Assembly: GCF_007747215.1 (NCBI RefSeq)
Contig: NZ_CP036273.1
Location: forward strand, 806,001-870,000
Direction of reading: 5' to 3'
Origin: Urbifossiella limnaea
GTDB taxonomy: Bacteria; Planctomycetota; Planctomycetia; Gemmatales; Gemmataceae
Length of the DNA: 64,000 bases
The position numbers were made by a program, and so were the translations under genes. Of the stretch, positions 6,655 through 15,662 are shown one piece after another. The notes under the pieces are model-generated. The model was given only the letters and a program-made list of their open reading frames with translations. It was not told where the DNA came from and made no database searches. Every line of letters begins with the position of its first letter. Position 1 is the first letter of the stretch.

Positions 6655-8087
6655 CCGAACCCGTCTTCGCGCTCGACCGCGCGACCGTCGCCCGGCCCGG
6701 CGGCGCCGCCGTCCTCACCGACTTCTCGTGGACCGTCCGCGAGGGCGAGACGTGGGCCGTCACCGGCCCCGTCGGCTGCGGCAAGTCCACCCTCGCCGAC
6801 GCCCTCCTCGGCCGCATCCACCTCCGCGCCGGCGACCTGACGTGGCCGCTCCTCGACCGCCTCCGCGCCGCCGGCCGCGACGTGAAGTACGTCTCGGACG
6901 TGGCCCGGCACGTGCCGTTCCAGGAGAACAGCCGGCTGTTCAGCTACGCGGGTCACTACTACCAGCAGCGGTTCGAGTTCGCCGACGCCGACGAGCCGCT
7001 GTCGCTCGGCACATTCCTCCGCAGCGGCAGCCCCGCGCCGGCCGACGAGGTCGCCGCCGTCGCCGCCCGGCTCGGCCTCGCGGACCGGCTGGGGCAGCCG
7101 TTCATCACGCTGTCGAACGGCCAGACGCGGCGGGCGCGCATCGCCCGCGCGCTGCTGGGGCACCCGGAACTACTGGTGCTCGACGACCCGTTCCTCGGCC
7201 TCGACGCCGCCGGGCGCGCGGACGTGGCGGCGTTCCTCGGCCGGCTGGTGGGCGAGGGGCTGCGGCTGGTGCTGGTCTGCGCCGCGGACGCGGTGCCGGG
7301 GTGGGTTTCCAACAAGCTGACTTTGGGACGCAGGGACGCAGGGACACAGGGACAGAAAGACATCGCGCCCGCGTCAGTCCCTCAGTCCCTCAGTCCCTCA
7401 GTCCCTCAGTCCCTCAGTCCCATCATCGAGCTCCGCGACGTGACCGTCCGCCACGGCGGCCGCGTCCTCCTCGACGACGTGACGTGGACCGTCCGCGCCG
7501 GCGAGCGGTGGGCGGTGATGGGGCCGAACGGCAGCGGCAAGACGACCCTCCTCAGCCTCCTGTGCGGGGACCACCCGCAGGCGTTCTCCAACGACGTGCG
7601 GCTGTTCGGCCGCCGCCGTGGCACCGGCGAGCGGATCTGGGACGTGAAGCGCCCCGTCGGCCTCACGTCGCCCGAGTTCCACCTGTACTTCACCGGCCCG
7701 CTCACCGCCGCGCGCGCCGCCGCCACCGGCTTCTTCGACGGCGTCACCGACCACGCCACCACGCCCGAACAGGACGCGATGGTGGCCGGCCTGTTCGCCG
7801 ACTTCGGGCTCGGCGCGCTGGCGGCGCGGCCGTTCCGGCAGCTGTCCACCGGCGAGCAGAAGCTGGTGCTGCTGGCCCGGGCGCTCGTCAAGCGGCCGCG
7901 GCTCGTCATCCTCGACGAGCCGTTCCAGAGCTTCGACGCGGACACGGTGGCGCGCTGCCGCGACTGGCTGGACGCGAACCTGAGCCCGGACCAGACACTG
8001 CTGTTCGTGAGCCACCACCCGCCGGAGCTGCCGCGCACCGTGACGCGCACGCTACGCCTGGACAACGGGCGGGCGACGGCGGAGTGA
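6651..8087 (+). CDS. Fused double ABC ATPase, first half degenerate
   Basis: This 478-residue protein carries two ABC ATPase modules in one chain, like ModF or PhrA proteins. Module 1 has Walker A GPVGCGKSTL near residue 39, signature LSNGQTRR at 154 and Walker B LLVLDDP at 174. Here the catalytic Glu is Asp and the H-loop His is absent (LVCAADAVPGW). Module 2 has GPNGSGKTTLL at 291, LSTGEQKLVLL at 399, LVILDEP at 418 and SHH at 454, all intact. The linker at about residues 225-257 is coded by a period-8 DNA repeat (see repeat entry). There is no membrane domain, so it may be a soluble ATPase or pair with an unlinked permease. The GTG start overlaps hemC in a GTGA junction and no ribosome binding site is needed for coupled translation. 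Confidence 0.8.
   Translation: MTEPVFALDRATVARPGGAAVLTDFSWTVREGETWAVTGPVGCGKSTLADALLGRIHLRAGDLTWPLLDRLRAAGRDVKYVSDVARHVPFQENSRLFSYAGHYYQQRFEFADADEPLSLGTFLRSGSPAPADEVAAVAARLGLADRLGQPFITLSNGQTRRARIARALLGHPELLVLDDPFLGLDAAGRADVAAFLGRLVGEGLRLVLVCAADAVPGWVSNKLTLGRRDAGTQGQKDIAPASVPQSLSPSVPQSLSPIIELRDVTVRHGGRVLLDDVTWTVRAGERWAVMGPNGSGKTTLLSLLCGDHPQAFSNDVRLFGRRRGTGERIWDVKRPVGLTSPEFHLYFTGPLTAARAAATGFFDGVTDHATTPEQDAMVAGLFADFGLGALAARPFRQLSTGEQKLVLLARALVKRPRLVILDEPFQSFDADTVARCRDWLDANLSPDQTLLFVSHHPPELPRTVTRTLRLDNGRATAE
7325..7421. repeat. Period-8 inverted repeat inside the ABC gene
   Basis: Four GGGACnnn units at 7325-7356 are followed by six perfect TCAGTCCC units at 7374-7421, so the two halves are opposite-strand copies of the same 8-bp theme (GGGAC against GTCCC). 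In frame they encode the low-complexity linker between the two ATPase modules. The second half reads as two SVPQSLSP octapeptides. It looks like an intergenic palindromic element that has become coding. Confidence 0.85.
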
Positions 8088-8134
8088 CGGCCGCGTATCC
8101 TGTCCGAACCCCTCTCCGCCACCCGGAGCGCCTC

Positions 8135-10231
8135 ATGCGTGCCTTCCACGTCGCGGCCGTGCTGCTGCTCGCCGCCGGCCCCGCGGCCGCCCAGAACAAG
8201 CGGCCGATGACGGTCGAAGACCTGTACGCGTTCAAGCGCGTCGCCGCCCCGCAGATCAGCCCCGACGGCAAACACGTCGCGTACCAGGTCGGCACCGTCA
8301 GCCTGGAGGCGAACAAGAGCACGACGGCGCTCTGGGTCGCCACGACGGACGGCAAGACGCCGCCGAAGCAGCTGACCGACCCGAAGGGGAAGCGCGACGC
8401 CGCCCCGCGCTGGAGCCCGGACGGCAAGACCATCCTGTTCGAGTCCACGCGCTCCGGCAGCTCGCAGCTGTGGACCGTCCCCGCGGCCGGCGGCGAGCCG
8501 AAGCAGGTCACGAGCATCAGCACCGGCGCCGCGACGGGCATCTGGTCGCCGGACGGCACGCACGTGGCGTTCGTGTCGAGCGTGTTCCCGGAGTTCAGCA
8601 CGCTGCCGTTCGGCGAGAGCGACGCGAAGAACAAGGCGAAGGACGAGGCGGCGGAGAAGAACCCGGTGAAGGCCAAGGTGTTCACCAAACTCTTCTACCG
8701 CCACTGGGACGAGTACGTCGGCGACAAGCGGCAGCACCTGTTCGTGATCGACGCCCCCGGCGCCCGCCCGGGAACCGTCGCCGCCCCGCGCGACGTGACG
8801 CCCGGCGACCGCGACGCCAACCCGACCAGCAGCACGTTCAGCAGCGGCGACGACTTCACGTTCACGCCCGACGGGAAGCACCTGGTCTTCACCGCGGTGC
8901 CGGCGAAGGACGAGGCGTGGAGCACGAACTACGACCTGTGCCGCGTCGGGATCACGAACACGAAGACCGAGTGGGAGACGCTGACGCCCAACCCGGCCGC
9001 GGACGGCGGCCCGAAGTTCAGCCCGGACGGCAAGAAACTGGCGTGGCGGGCGCAGAAGAAGCCGGGGTCGGAGGCCGACCGGTGGGAGATCGCCGTTGCC
9101 TCTGCCAACCCGGACGGCACGCTAGCGAGCCCGGTCGTGCGACTCGGCGATGCGGGCGACGTGTCGGTCAACGAGTTCGCCTTCGTGGGCGAGTCGCGTG
9201 CGATGTTCACCGCCGACGTCCGCGGGTCCACCGGGCTGTTCTTACTGGAGGGCGACCAAGTCGAGCGGCTCGGGGCGCCGGGCGGGTTTGCCTCACTCAG
9301 CGCCGGCGGCGGTGTGGTGACCGGGACCCGGGCGTCGATGGACGCCCCGCCGGAGGTGATGGCCTGGCCGGCGCGTGGGCCGATGGTCAACGTCAGCAAG
9401 GCGAACGACGACCTGCTCGCCAAGCTCGACCGGCCGCGCCCGGAATCGGTGGAGGTGCCGATCGAGGGCGGCAAGATGCAGATGTGGGTGCTCAAGCCGC
9501 CGGGCTTCGACGCCGCGAAGAAGTGGCCGGTGGCGTACCTCGTCCACGGCGGGCCGCAGGGGGCGTGGGAGGACAGCTGGAGCTTCCGCTGGAACCCGTC
9601 GCTGTGGGCGGCGCAGGGGTACGTCGTGGTCCTGCCGAACCCGCGCGGCAGCACCGGGTTCGGCCAGAAGTTCGTGGACGAGATCAGCGGCGACTGGGGC
9701 GGCAAGTGCTACCGCGACCTCGTCGCCGGGCTCGACTACGTCGAGAAGCAGCCGTGGGCCGACAAGGAGCGGATGGCGTCGGCCGGCGCGAGCTTCGGCG
9801 GGTACATGATGAACTGGTTCGCGGTGAACGACATCAGCAAGCGGTTCAAGTGCCTCGTCACGCACTGCTCCGTGTGGAACTTCGAGAGCATGTGGGGGAC
9901 GACGGACGAGCTGTGGTTCGACGAGCACGAGCACGGCGGGCTGCCGTGGCAGGTGCCGGGGAAGTACCGCGAGTTCAGCCCGCACATCAGGGCCGGCGAG
10001 CTGGCGAAGAACAAGACGCCGATGCTGGTGGTCCACAACGACCTCGACTTCCGCTGCCCGATCGGGCAGGGGCACGAGCTGTTCAGCGCGTTGCAGCGGC
10101 AGGGCGTGCCGTCGCGGTTCGTGAACTTCCCCGACGAGGGGCACTGGGTGCTGAAGCCGAAGAACGGCGCGTACTGGCACCGCGAGGTGTTCGGCTGGCT
10201 GGCGCGCTACGCCCCGCCGGGCGGGCGCTGA
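8135..10231 (+). CDS. Secreted S9 family peptidase (prolyl oligopeptidase type)
   Basis: This 698-residue protein begins with a signal peptide (AFHVAAVLLLAAGPAAAQN), continues as a beta-propeller rich in SPDGK motifs (ISPDGKHVAYQV, WSPDGKTILFES, WSPDGTHVAFVS, FSPDGKKLAWR), and ends in an alpha/beta hydrolase domain. The catalytic serine is 553 in GASFGG, the aspartate 638 in HNDLDFRCP and the histidine 670 in DEGHWVL, all in the expected order. The domain starts around VAYLVHGGPQGAWEDSW, whose HGGP forms the oxyanion hole. Family members cut peptides after proline or remove acylated residues; the exact specificity is not visible. Export suggests peptide scavenging in the periplasm or outside. 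The start ATG at 8135 lies 47 bases after the ABC gene, so they might share a transcript, but a TATCCT at 8096-8101 might also start it separately. The gene ends 26 bp from the oppositely directed kinase gene. Confidence 0.92.
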   Translation: MRAFHVAAVLLLAAGPAAAQNKRPMTVEDLYAFKRVAAPQISPDGKHVAYQVGTVSLEANKSTTALWVATTDGKTPPKQLTDPKGKRDAAPRWSPDGKTILFESTRSGSSQLWTVPAAGGEPKQVTSISTGAATGIWSPDGTHVAFVSSVFPEFSTLPFGESDAKNKAKDEAAEKNPVKAKVFTKLFYRHWDEYVGDKRQHLFVIDAPGARPGTVAAPRDVTPGDRDANPTSSTFSSGDDFTFTPDGKHLVFTAVPAKDEAWSTNYDLCRVGITNTKTEWETLTPNPAADGGPKFSPDGKKLAWRAQKKPGSEADRWEIAVASANPDGTLASPVVRLGDAGDVSVNEFAFVGESRAMFTADVRGSTGLFLLEGDQVERLGAPGGFASLSAGGGVVTGTRASMDAPPEVMAWPARGPMVNVSKANDDLLAKLDRPRPESVEVPIEGGKMQMWVLKPPGFDAAKKWPVAYLVHGGPQGAWEDSWSFRWNPSLWAAQGYVVVLPNPRGSTGFGQKFVDEISGDWGGKCYRDLVAGLDYVEKQPWADKERMASAGASFGGYMMNWFAVNDISKRFKCLVTHCSVWNFESMWGTTDELWFDEHEHGGLPWQVPGKYREFSPHIRAGELAKNKTPMLVVHNDLDFRCPIGQGHELFSALQRQGVPSRFVNFPDEGHWVLKPKNGAYWHREVFGWLARYAPPGGR

Positions 10232-10257
10232 AGTGACGTTGCCGCTCGCGGCGTGGG

Positions 10258-13200
10258 TTACCGCCCCGCGGGGCGGGCCACCTTCGCGGGGTCGGCGCCG
10301 GCGTCGGCGGGGCGCGGGTCCGTCAGGTCGGGGAACGCCACGGACTGCACCGCCGCGTCGGCCGGGGTCATGCCGGAAAGCGCGCCCAGGCCGTCGGGGG
10401 CGTCGGCGAACGTCGCGGTGCCCAGCGGCCGGCCCAGCTCCCGCGCGAACGCCAGCCACTTGTCCCAGTCCCACTCCTGCACCGGTGCGTCGCCCGGCCG
10501 CACCAGCACCGTGATCGCCCCGGCGTCGAAGTTGGCGTAGCGGTTGGCGCCGCCGCGGCCCGGCTCCCACTTCAGCACCCGGTTCGGGTCGTCGCGGGCC
10601 AGCTCGGCGCCGTCCACCTCGGCCAGCGCCCGGCCCGCCCCCGGCACCCCCACGAACAAGGACGCCTCCGCCGTCACCTCCGTCGGCACCAGCCCGCTGG
10701 CGCGCATCTCGCCGACCTTGCCGCCGTGCAGTTCCACGACCGGGCCGCCGAGGAACGCCGTCACCCGGTGGAACCGCACCCGCGACACCTGGCCGGCGTC
10801 GGCCGCCCGGCCGCCGGCCTTCGCCCACACCAGCGGCCCGGCCACGGCCGTCACGCACTGGTCGAGGTCGAGGTCGAACGGCCGGCTCACCGGCACCGAC
10901 AGCAGCCGCCCGCGGCCGCGGACGAGGCACCCGTCGAACTCGACCTTTGGCGTCGGCCGGTTCGCCGCGGCCATCATCATCTCGCGGCCCGGGTCGCTCA
11001 CCGCCACCACCGCCGCCGTCTTGCCGTCCGGCTCGTCGAGGGTGAACACGCAGTCCTTGAACTCGACGCCGCGGCCGGCCACCACCGTCACCGCGGCGAC
11101 GGCGTCGTTCTTGGCCCCGGGCCGCAGCTGGAATTCGAGCCCGGTCAGCGTCAGCCGGCCCTCCCACAGCTTGAACAGCGAGAAGCTGAGCTTTTCGTCC
11201 GCGGCCGGGGTGAGGACGGGGGCACTCCCCGCGAACGGCGCGATCGTCAGGTGGAAGTCGGCGCGCTCGGCGGCGCCGGCGGGGCGCGGCGGGTCGATGG
11301 TGAGTTGCTCGACGGCGAGCGGCCCGGTGTGGCGGACGCGGACGGTGTCGCCGGAGCGGGCGTCGCGGAGCAGCTTCACGAGGTCGGTGGACGTGTTCGC
11401 CGGTAGCGGCTGGTCGGCGGGCGCCTCGGGCCACCACACGAGTTCGCGCGGGCCGGCGGGGCTGAGCGCGGGGTTCGCCGGCGGCCACGCCACACTCGGC
11501 TCGCCGCCGTAGACGAGGCCGGGGAGGGCGAGCGGGTCGCGGGTGAACTGCGCCCCGAGCACCTTCACGTCGGGGTTGCCGCGGGCGGCGAACAGGTCGC
11601 GGTCGGCGTCCGGCCCGGCGACGCGGAGGCGGAAGGTGCGGTGCGGGTCGGGGCCGGCGAGCGGCGCGAGAACGCCGCCCTCGGCCGCGGCCCACGGCAG
11701 CTGCTTGAGGAGCACCTTGCCGGCGTCGTCGGCGGGGAGGCCGTCCTTCTTCGCGTCGTCGAACGTGACCGTGCGGGCGGCGGTCGCCAGCGGGTCGGTC
11801 TGGTAGTAGGCGTTGGCCTTGCCCGGAATGCCGGCGAAGCGGACGCCGCCCTCGCCCTCGCCCGGGGTCCGCACGACCGCCCCGCGGCGCGCTTCGGCAC
11901 CCGGCCCGGCGGGCGGCGCGACGACGCAATAGCCGGCGGTCACGCGAACGTTCCCGCCGCCGTCGGTCGCCACCACCGCCCCGCCGCCGTCCGGCATGAA
12001 CGACGAGCGGAGCAGCGCCACCGTGGTCGCCGGGGCTTCGTCGACGGCGGGGGGGGCATCCGGGTCGCCGACCAACACCACGGCGGTGAGGGGGGCGAAG
12101 GCCGAGTCGTTCACCTCGACCGTGGCGCCGTGCGCCACCCGCACGCCGTACCCGCCGGGGCCGACCAGGCAGCGGTCGAGCCGCACCCGCGACGGGCCGC
12201 CCGGGGCGTTGACCGTGACCGCGGTACGGCCGGCGGCGCGGGCGCCCGGGTCGTGGGTGAACACCACGTCTTCGAGTTTCACGTCGCTCGTGTCGGTGAG
12301 CACCAACCCGTCGTCGGTCGCCCCGCCGTCCTCGGCGTCGAACGCGACGCGGAGCTTGTAGACGGCGACCGTGCGGGCGTTGGCCGTGAGGCTCCCCGGC
12401 CCGCCCTGCGCGAGCTTGACCCGAGCGCTGCCGACCGGCCCGTCGCCCGCCAGCACCAGGCTCGTGCCGCGGAACTCGACGCGCTGATCGACTCCGGTCA
12501 GGTCGTAGTCGCCGGGCGCGAGCTTCACCTTGAGGTCGCCGCCGGCCGGCTTCGTCAGTGCCTCGACCAGCTCGGCGGCGGTCTTCACCCGCACCCAGCC
12601 GTCGGCGGCCGGCGGCGGGAGCGGAACCGCGGGGCCGGCCCCCGGCACCGGCTCCACCGGCGGCGCCACGGTCGTCTTGGCCCACGGCGGTGCCACCGCC
12701 GTCGGGCGGTTGCCGTTGCCCGTCGTCGCCAGCAGCACGACGGCCACGACCACCGCGGCCGCGGCGGCGACCCAACTCGTGCGCACCCGCGGCCCCGTCG
12801 GCAGCCGCTCGGCCGCGACCGCGCGGATCGTCGAGTCCTTCACCGCCGACTCGAGGCCGACGTTCAGCCGCTCCGCGATCGTCTTCAGGTGCGCGATCAG
12901 TTCCACCGGCGTCTGGTAGCGGCGCTCCGGGTCCTTCGCCATCATCCCGGACAGCACCGCGGCCAGGTCGTCCGGCACCGCCGGGTTCAGCTCGCGCGGG
13001 TCGAGCGGGTCCACGTGCTGGTGCGCGTACAGCTTCTTCGCCGCCGTGCCCTCGGGGACCGGCGGCCGGCCCGTCAGCGCGTGGTAGAAGGCGCAGCCGA
13101 GCGAATAAATGTCGCTCCGCACGTCGGCCCGGCGGGGGTCGAGCGCCTGCTCCGGCGAGATGTAGTCGAACGTGCCGAGCGTCACACCCGACTGCGTGAC

Positions 13201-13962
13201 GCCGCCGTTCACCGACTGCCCGTCGAGGCTGCGGGCCAGCCCCATGTCCACGATCTTGGCGCGGCCGTCCGGCGTGATGATGAGGTTGCTCGGCTTGATG
13301 TCGCGGTGCACGACGCCGCGCTCGGCGGCGTGGTGCAGCCCGGCCGCGACCTGGATCATGTAGCGGACGCACTCGCCGGCCGGGAGCCGGCCGCGGCGGT
13401 CGATCATCTGCCGCAGCGTGATCCCCTCGACGAACTCGAAGGCGATGAAGTGCAGGCCCTGGTCTTCGCCGCAGAAGTAGACGCGGGCCACGTTCTCGTG
13501 GTCGAGCCGCGCCGCGGCGCGGGCCTCCTGCTTGAACCGCGTCACCGTCTCGGCGTCCTTCGCCGACTCGGGCGGGAGGATCTTCAGGGCGACGACGCGG
13601 CCGAGTTCCAGGTCGCGGGCCTTCAGCACGGCGGCCATGCCGCCGGCGCCGACGGCCTCGATCAGCTCGAAGTGGCCGAGCTTGCGGCCGGCCAGGTTCG
13701 GCGTGTCGCCGACGACGTAGGGCGGCGGCGGCGGCGGCGGGTGGCCGTGGGCGTTGGTGATGACGGTGGGGGCGTCGTCGTCGTTGGCTTCGTGCGGCGC
13801 GGCGGTGAGGTGGGCCGCCACGTCCTGGGCGGGGGAATGACGGCGGGCCGACGACGAGCCGCGGAGCAGGTCGGACAGCGACGGCTCCGGCGGGCGGGCC
13901 GACGACCCGGCCGCGGGGGGCGGGGGGTGTCGGCCGGTCGAGTCGGGCGTCGGGGGCGGCAT
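10258..13962 (-). CDS. Ser/Thr protein kinase with beta-helix-like ectodomain
   Basis: This protein of about 1,234 residues has a disordered proline-rich N terminus (1-95), a eukaryotic-type kinase domain (97-360), one membrane helix (396-413, WVAAAAAVVVAVVLLATT) and a long extracytoplasmic part. Kinase landmarks are the glycine loop GAGGMA at 105, catalytic Lys 127 in VALK, HRD at 219-221, and a metal-binding motif that is DMG instead of DFG at 239-241. The activation-loop end is GTFDYISPEQ. The outer part starts with a PGDYDLTGV turn and has repeated strands with phrases like VVFTHDP, VELHGGKVGEM and LDRCLVGPGGYGV, as in right-handed beta-helix carbohydrate-binding folds. It may sense surface sugars (inference). 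The ATG at 13962 is chosen because a promoter covers the next upstream start. No substrate or partner gene is seen nearby. Confidence 0.88.
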   Translation of the reverse strand: MPPPTPDSTGRHPPPPAAGSSARPPEPSLSDLLRGSSSARRHSPAQDVAAHLTAAPHEANDDDAPTVITNAHGHPPPPPPPYVVGDTPNLAGRKLGHFELIEAVGAGGMAAVLKARDLELGRVVALKILPPESAKDAETVTRFKQEARAAARLDHENVARVYFCGEDQGLHFIAFEFVEGITLRQMIDRRGRLPAGECVRYMIQVAAGLHHAAERGVVHRDIKPSNLIITPDGRAKIVDMGLARSLDGQSVNGGVTQSGVTLGTFDYISPEQALDPRRADVRSDIYSLGCAFYHALTGRPPVPEGTAAKKLYAHQHVDPLDPRELNPAVPDDLAAVLSGMMAKDPERRYQTPVELIAHLKTIAERLNVGLESAVKDSTIRAVAAERLPTGPRVRTSWVAAAAAVVVAVVLLATTGNGNRPTAVAPPWAKTTVAPPVEPVPGAGPAVPLPPPAADGWVRVKTAAELVEALTKPAGGDLKVKLAPGDYDLTGVDQRVEFRGTSLVLAGDGPVGSARVKLAQGGPGSLTANARTVAVYKLRVAFDAEDGGATDDGLVLTDTSDVKLEDVVFTHDPGARAAGRTAVTVNAPGGPSRVRLDRCLVGPGGYGVRVAHGATVEVNDSAFAPLTAVVLVGDPDAPPAVDEAPATTVALLRSSFMPDGGGAVVATDGGGNVRVTAGYCVVAPPAGPGAEARRGAVVRTPGEGEGGVRFAGIPGKANAYYQTDPLATAARTVTFDDAKKDGLPADDAGKVLLKQLPWAAAEGGVLAPLAGPDPHRTFRLRVAGPDADRDLFAARGNPDVKVLGAQFTRDPLALPGLVYGGEPSVAWPPANPALSPAGPRELVWWPEAPADQPLPANTSTDLVKLLRDARSGDTVRVRHTGPLAVEQLTIDPPRPAGAAERADFHLTIAPFAGSAPVLTPAADEKLSFSLFKLWEGRLTLTGLEFQLRPGAKNDAVAAVTVVAGRGVEFKDCVFTLDEPDGKTAAVVAVSDPGREMMMAAANRPTPKVEFDGCLVRGRGRLLSVPVSRPFDLDLDQCVTAVAGPLVWAKAGGRAADAGQVSRVRFHRVTAFLGGPVVELHGGKVGEMRASGLVPTEVTAEASLFVGVPGAGRALAEVDGAELARDDPNRVLKWEPGRGGANRYANFDAGAITVLVRPGDAPVQEWDWDKWLAFARELGRPLGTATFADAPDGLGALSGMTPADAAVQSVAFPDLTDPRPADAGADPAKVARPAGR

Positions 13963-14130
13963 CCGGTGTCCCACGGGGGCAGGGGCCGGGCGACGCCGGG
14001 CAGCCTGCGGGTTGTTTCCCAGTTGCCGCCGAAGGGGTGGCGGCCGCGACGGCGTCGTGCCGAGGATCGGCGGCGGGTATCCGGCCCGCGGGTGGGAACG
14101 CGCCGGGTGGCGCGAGGATCGGGTGAGAAA

Positions 14131-14160
14131 AGTATAGCCCACGCCGCGGGCGGGTGTCAA
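14131..14160 (-). promoter_or_regulatory. Strong sigma-70 promoter of the kinase gene
   Basis: On the minus strand a perfect TTGACA (14160-14155) is followed after 18 bases by TATACT (14136-14131). This is one of the best housekeeping promoter matches in the window. Transcription should begin near 14124, giving a leader of about 160 bases before the ATG at 13962. Because the only longer in-frame start is the TTG of the -35 box, the shorter start is supported. Confidence 0.8.
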
Positions 14161-14213
14161 TTTGGGAATGCGGCGGGGGCTGGGGCCGGGCTGGGATTCG
14201 GCCCGGGGCTTGA

Positions 14214-15662
14214 TTACGCCAGGATGTCGCGGACGACCCGCGCCGGCCGGCCGTCGGTCAGCCGCTGGGCGCGGCCGCCGTGGTGGTACACCAGCCGCTC
14301 GTGGTCGATCCCCAGCAGGTGCAACACCGTCGCCTGGAAGTCGTTCGGCGTCACCACGTTCTCGGCCGCCTTGTGGCCGACCTCGTCCGTCGCGCCGTAG
14401 GTCATGCCGGCCTTCACGCCGCCGCCGGCCAGCCAGTTGGTGAAGCCCTGGCCGTTGTGGTCGCGGCCCGCCGCGGCGTTCAGCTCACCCTCGCACACCG
14501 GCAGGCGGCCGATCTCGCCGCCCCAGTGGACCAGCGTCGTGTCCAGTAGGCCGCGCTGCTTCAGGTCCGTCACCAGCGCCGCGGCCGGCTGGTCGGTCCG
14601 CTTGCAGATCGCCGGCAGGCCGGTGCGGATGGTGTTGTGGTTGTCCCACGGCTGGCCGCCGAGGAACAGCTGCACGAAGCGCACGCCGCGCTCCACGAGG
14701 CGGCGCGCGATCAGGCAGCGGGTGCCGTACTCGCGCGTCTCGGGGCGGTCGATGCCGTACAGCGCCTTCACCCGCTCCGGCTCGCGGCTCACGTCCAGCG
14801 CCTCGGACGCGGCCGTCTGCATCGCCGCGGCGAGCTCGTAGCTGGCGATGCGTGCCTCCAGGTCAGCCTCCCCCGGGCGCGCGGCGAGGTGCCGGCGGTT
14901 GAGCGATGCGAGCAGGTCGAGGTTCTGCCGCTGCACCGCCCCGGCGGCGTCCGGCGGCGGGTTCAGGTTCAGGATGCGCGGCTCCTGCGGCCGCAGCACC
15001 GTCCCCTGGTACAGCGGCGGAAGGAAGCCGCAGTCCCAGTTATTGGCCGCGTCCACGGGGGCGCCGCCCGGGTCGGACAGCACCATGTACGCGGGCAGGT
15101 TGCGGGCCTCGGAGCCGAGGCCGTACACCATCCAGCTGCCGAGCGTCGGCCGGCCGGTGACGCCGGCGATGCCGCCGTGGAAGTAGCGGATCGACACCTC
15201 GTGCCCGTTGAACCCGGTGTGCATCGAGCGGACGACGCAGATGTCGTCCACGATGCCGGCCGTGTGCGGCAGCAGCTCGGACACCTGGGTGCCGCACTTG
15301 CCGCGCGGGGCGAACCGCCACGGGCTGCCGAACAGCGTCTTGCTGGCGCGGTTGACGAAGCTGTAGTGGACGTTCCCGCCGTAGTCCTTGCCGCTCATCC
15401 GCGTGAGTTCGGGCTTCGGGTCGAACAGGTCGACGTGGCTCGGCCCGCCGTGCATGAACAGCGAGATCATGGCCTTCGCCTTGGGGGCGAAGTGTGGCGC
15501 CTTCGGGGCGAGCGACGGGTGCGGGTTCTCGCCCGGCTTCGGCGGCCCGTCGGCGGCGAGGAGGCCGTCGCGCGCCAGCAGGTCGGCGAGCGCGAACAGG
15601 CCGACGCCCGCGGCGGTGCGGGAAAGGAGCGCGCGGCGGGTGGGGGTGAGGTCAATCGACAT
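14214..15662 (-). CDS. DUF1501 family exported protein
   Basis: This 482-residue protein starts with a twin-arginine type leader (TPTRRALLSRTAAGVGLFALADLLA) and therefore is probably exported folded through the Tat system. The body has the typical DUF1501 features: AKAMISLFMHGGPSHVDLFDPKPEL near residue 60, where the aspartate and histidine recall the alkaline phosphatase/sulfatase superfamily. It also has WDNHNTIRTGLP near 340, TLVHWGGEIGRLP near 375 and AGRDHNGQGFTNWLAGGGVK near 395, ending with LHLLGIDHERLVYHHGGRAQRLTDG. The family is almost restricted to planctomycetes and relatives. Its enzymatic role is unproven, though a hydrolase acting on sulfated or phosphorylated sugars has been suggested by fold. 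The gene overlaps the preceding DUF1549/1553 gene by 11 bases, and such pairs are common and probably work together in the periplasm. Confidence 0.93.
   Translation of the reverse strand: MSIDLTPTRRALLSRTAAGVGLFALADLLARDGLLAADGPPKPGENPHPSLAPKAPHFAPKAKAMISLFMHGGPSHVDLFDPKPELTRMSGKDYGGNVHYSFVNRASKTLFGSPWRFAPRGKCGTQVSELLPHTAGIVDDICVVRSMHTGFNGHEVSIRYFHGGIAGVTGRPTLGSWMVYGLGSEARNLPAYMVLSDPGGAPVDAANNWDCGFLPPLYQGTVLRPQEPRILNLNPPPDAAGAVQRQNLDLLASLNRRHLAARPGEADLEARIASYELAAAMQTAASEALDVSREPERVKALYGIDRPETREYGTRCLIARRLVERGVRFVQLFLGGQPWDNHNTIRTGLPAICKRTDQPAAALVTDLKQRGLLDTTLVHWGGEIGRLPVCEGELNAAAGRDHNGQGFTNWLAGGGVKAGMTYGATDEVGHKAAENVVTPNDFQATVLHLLGIDHERLVYHHGGRAQRLTDGRPARVVRDILA

Noticed and set aside
13720-13745. 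GGC repeats as a separate regulatory element
   Set aside because: They encode a run of prolines in the disordered N-terminal part of the kinase and need no other explanation.
13963-14160. Extended start of the minus-strand kinase at 14160
   Set aside because: The TTG at 14160 is part of the -35 box TTGACA of a strong promoter, so transcription begins downstream of it; the added residues are low-complexity.
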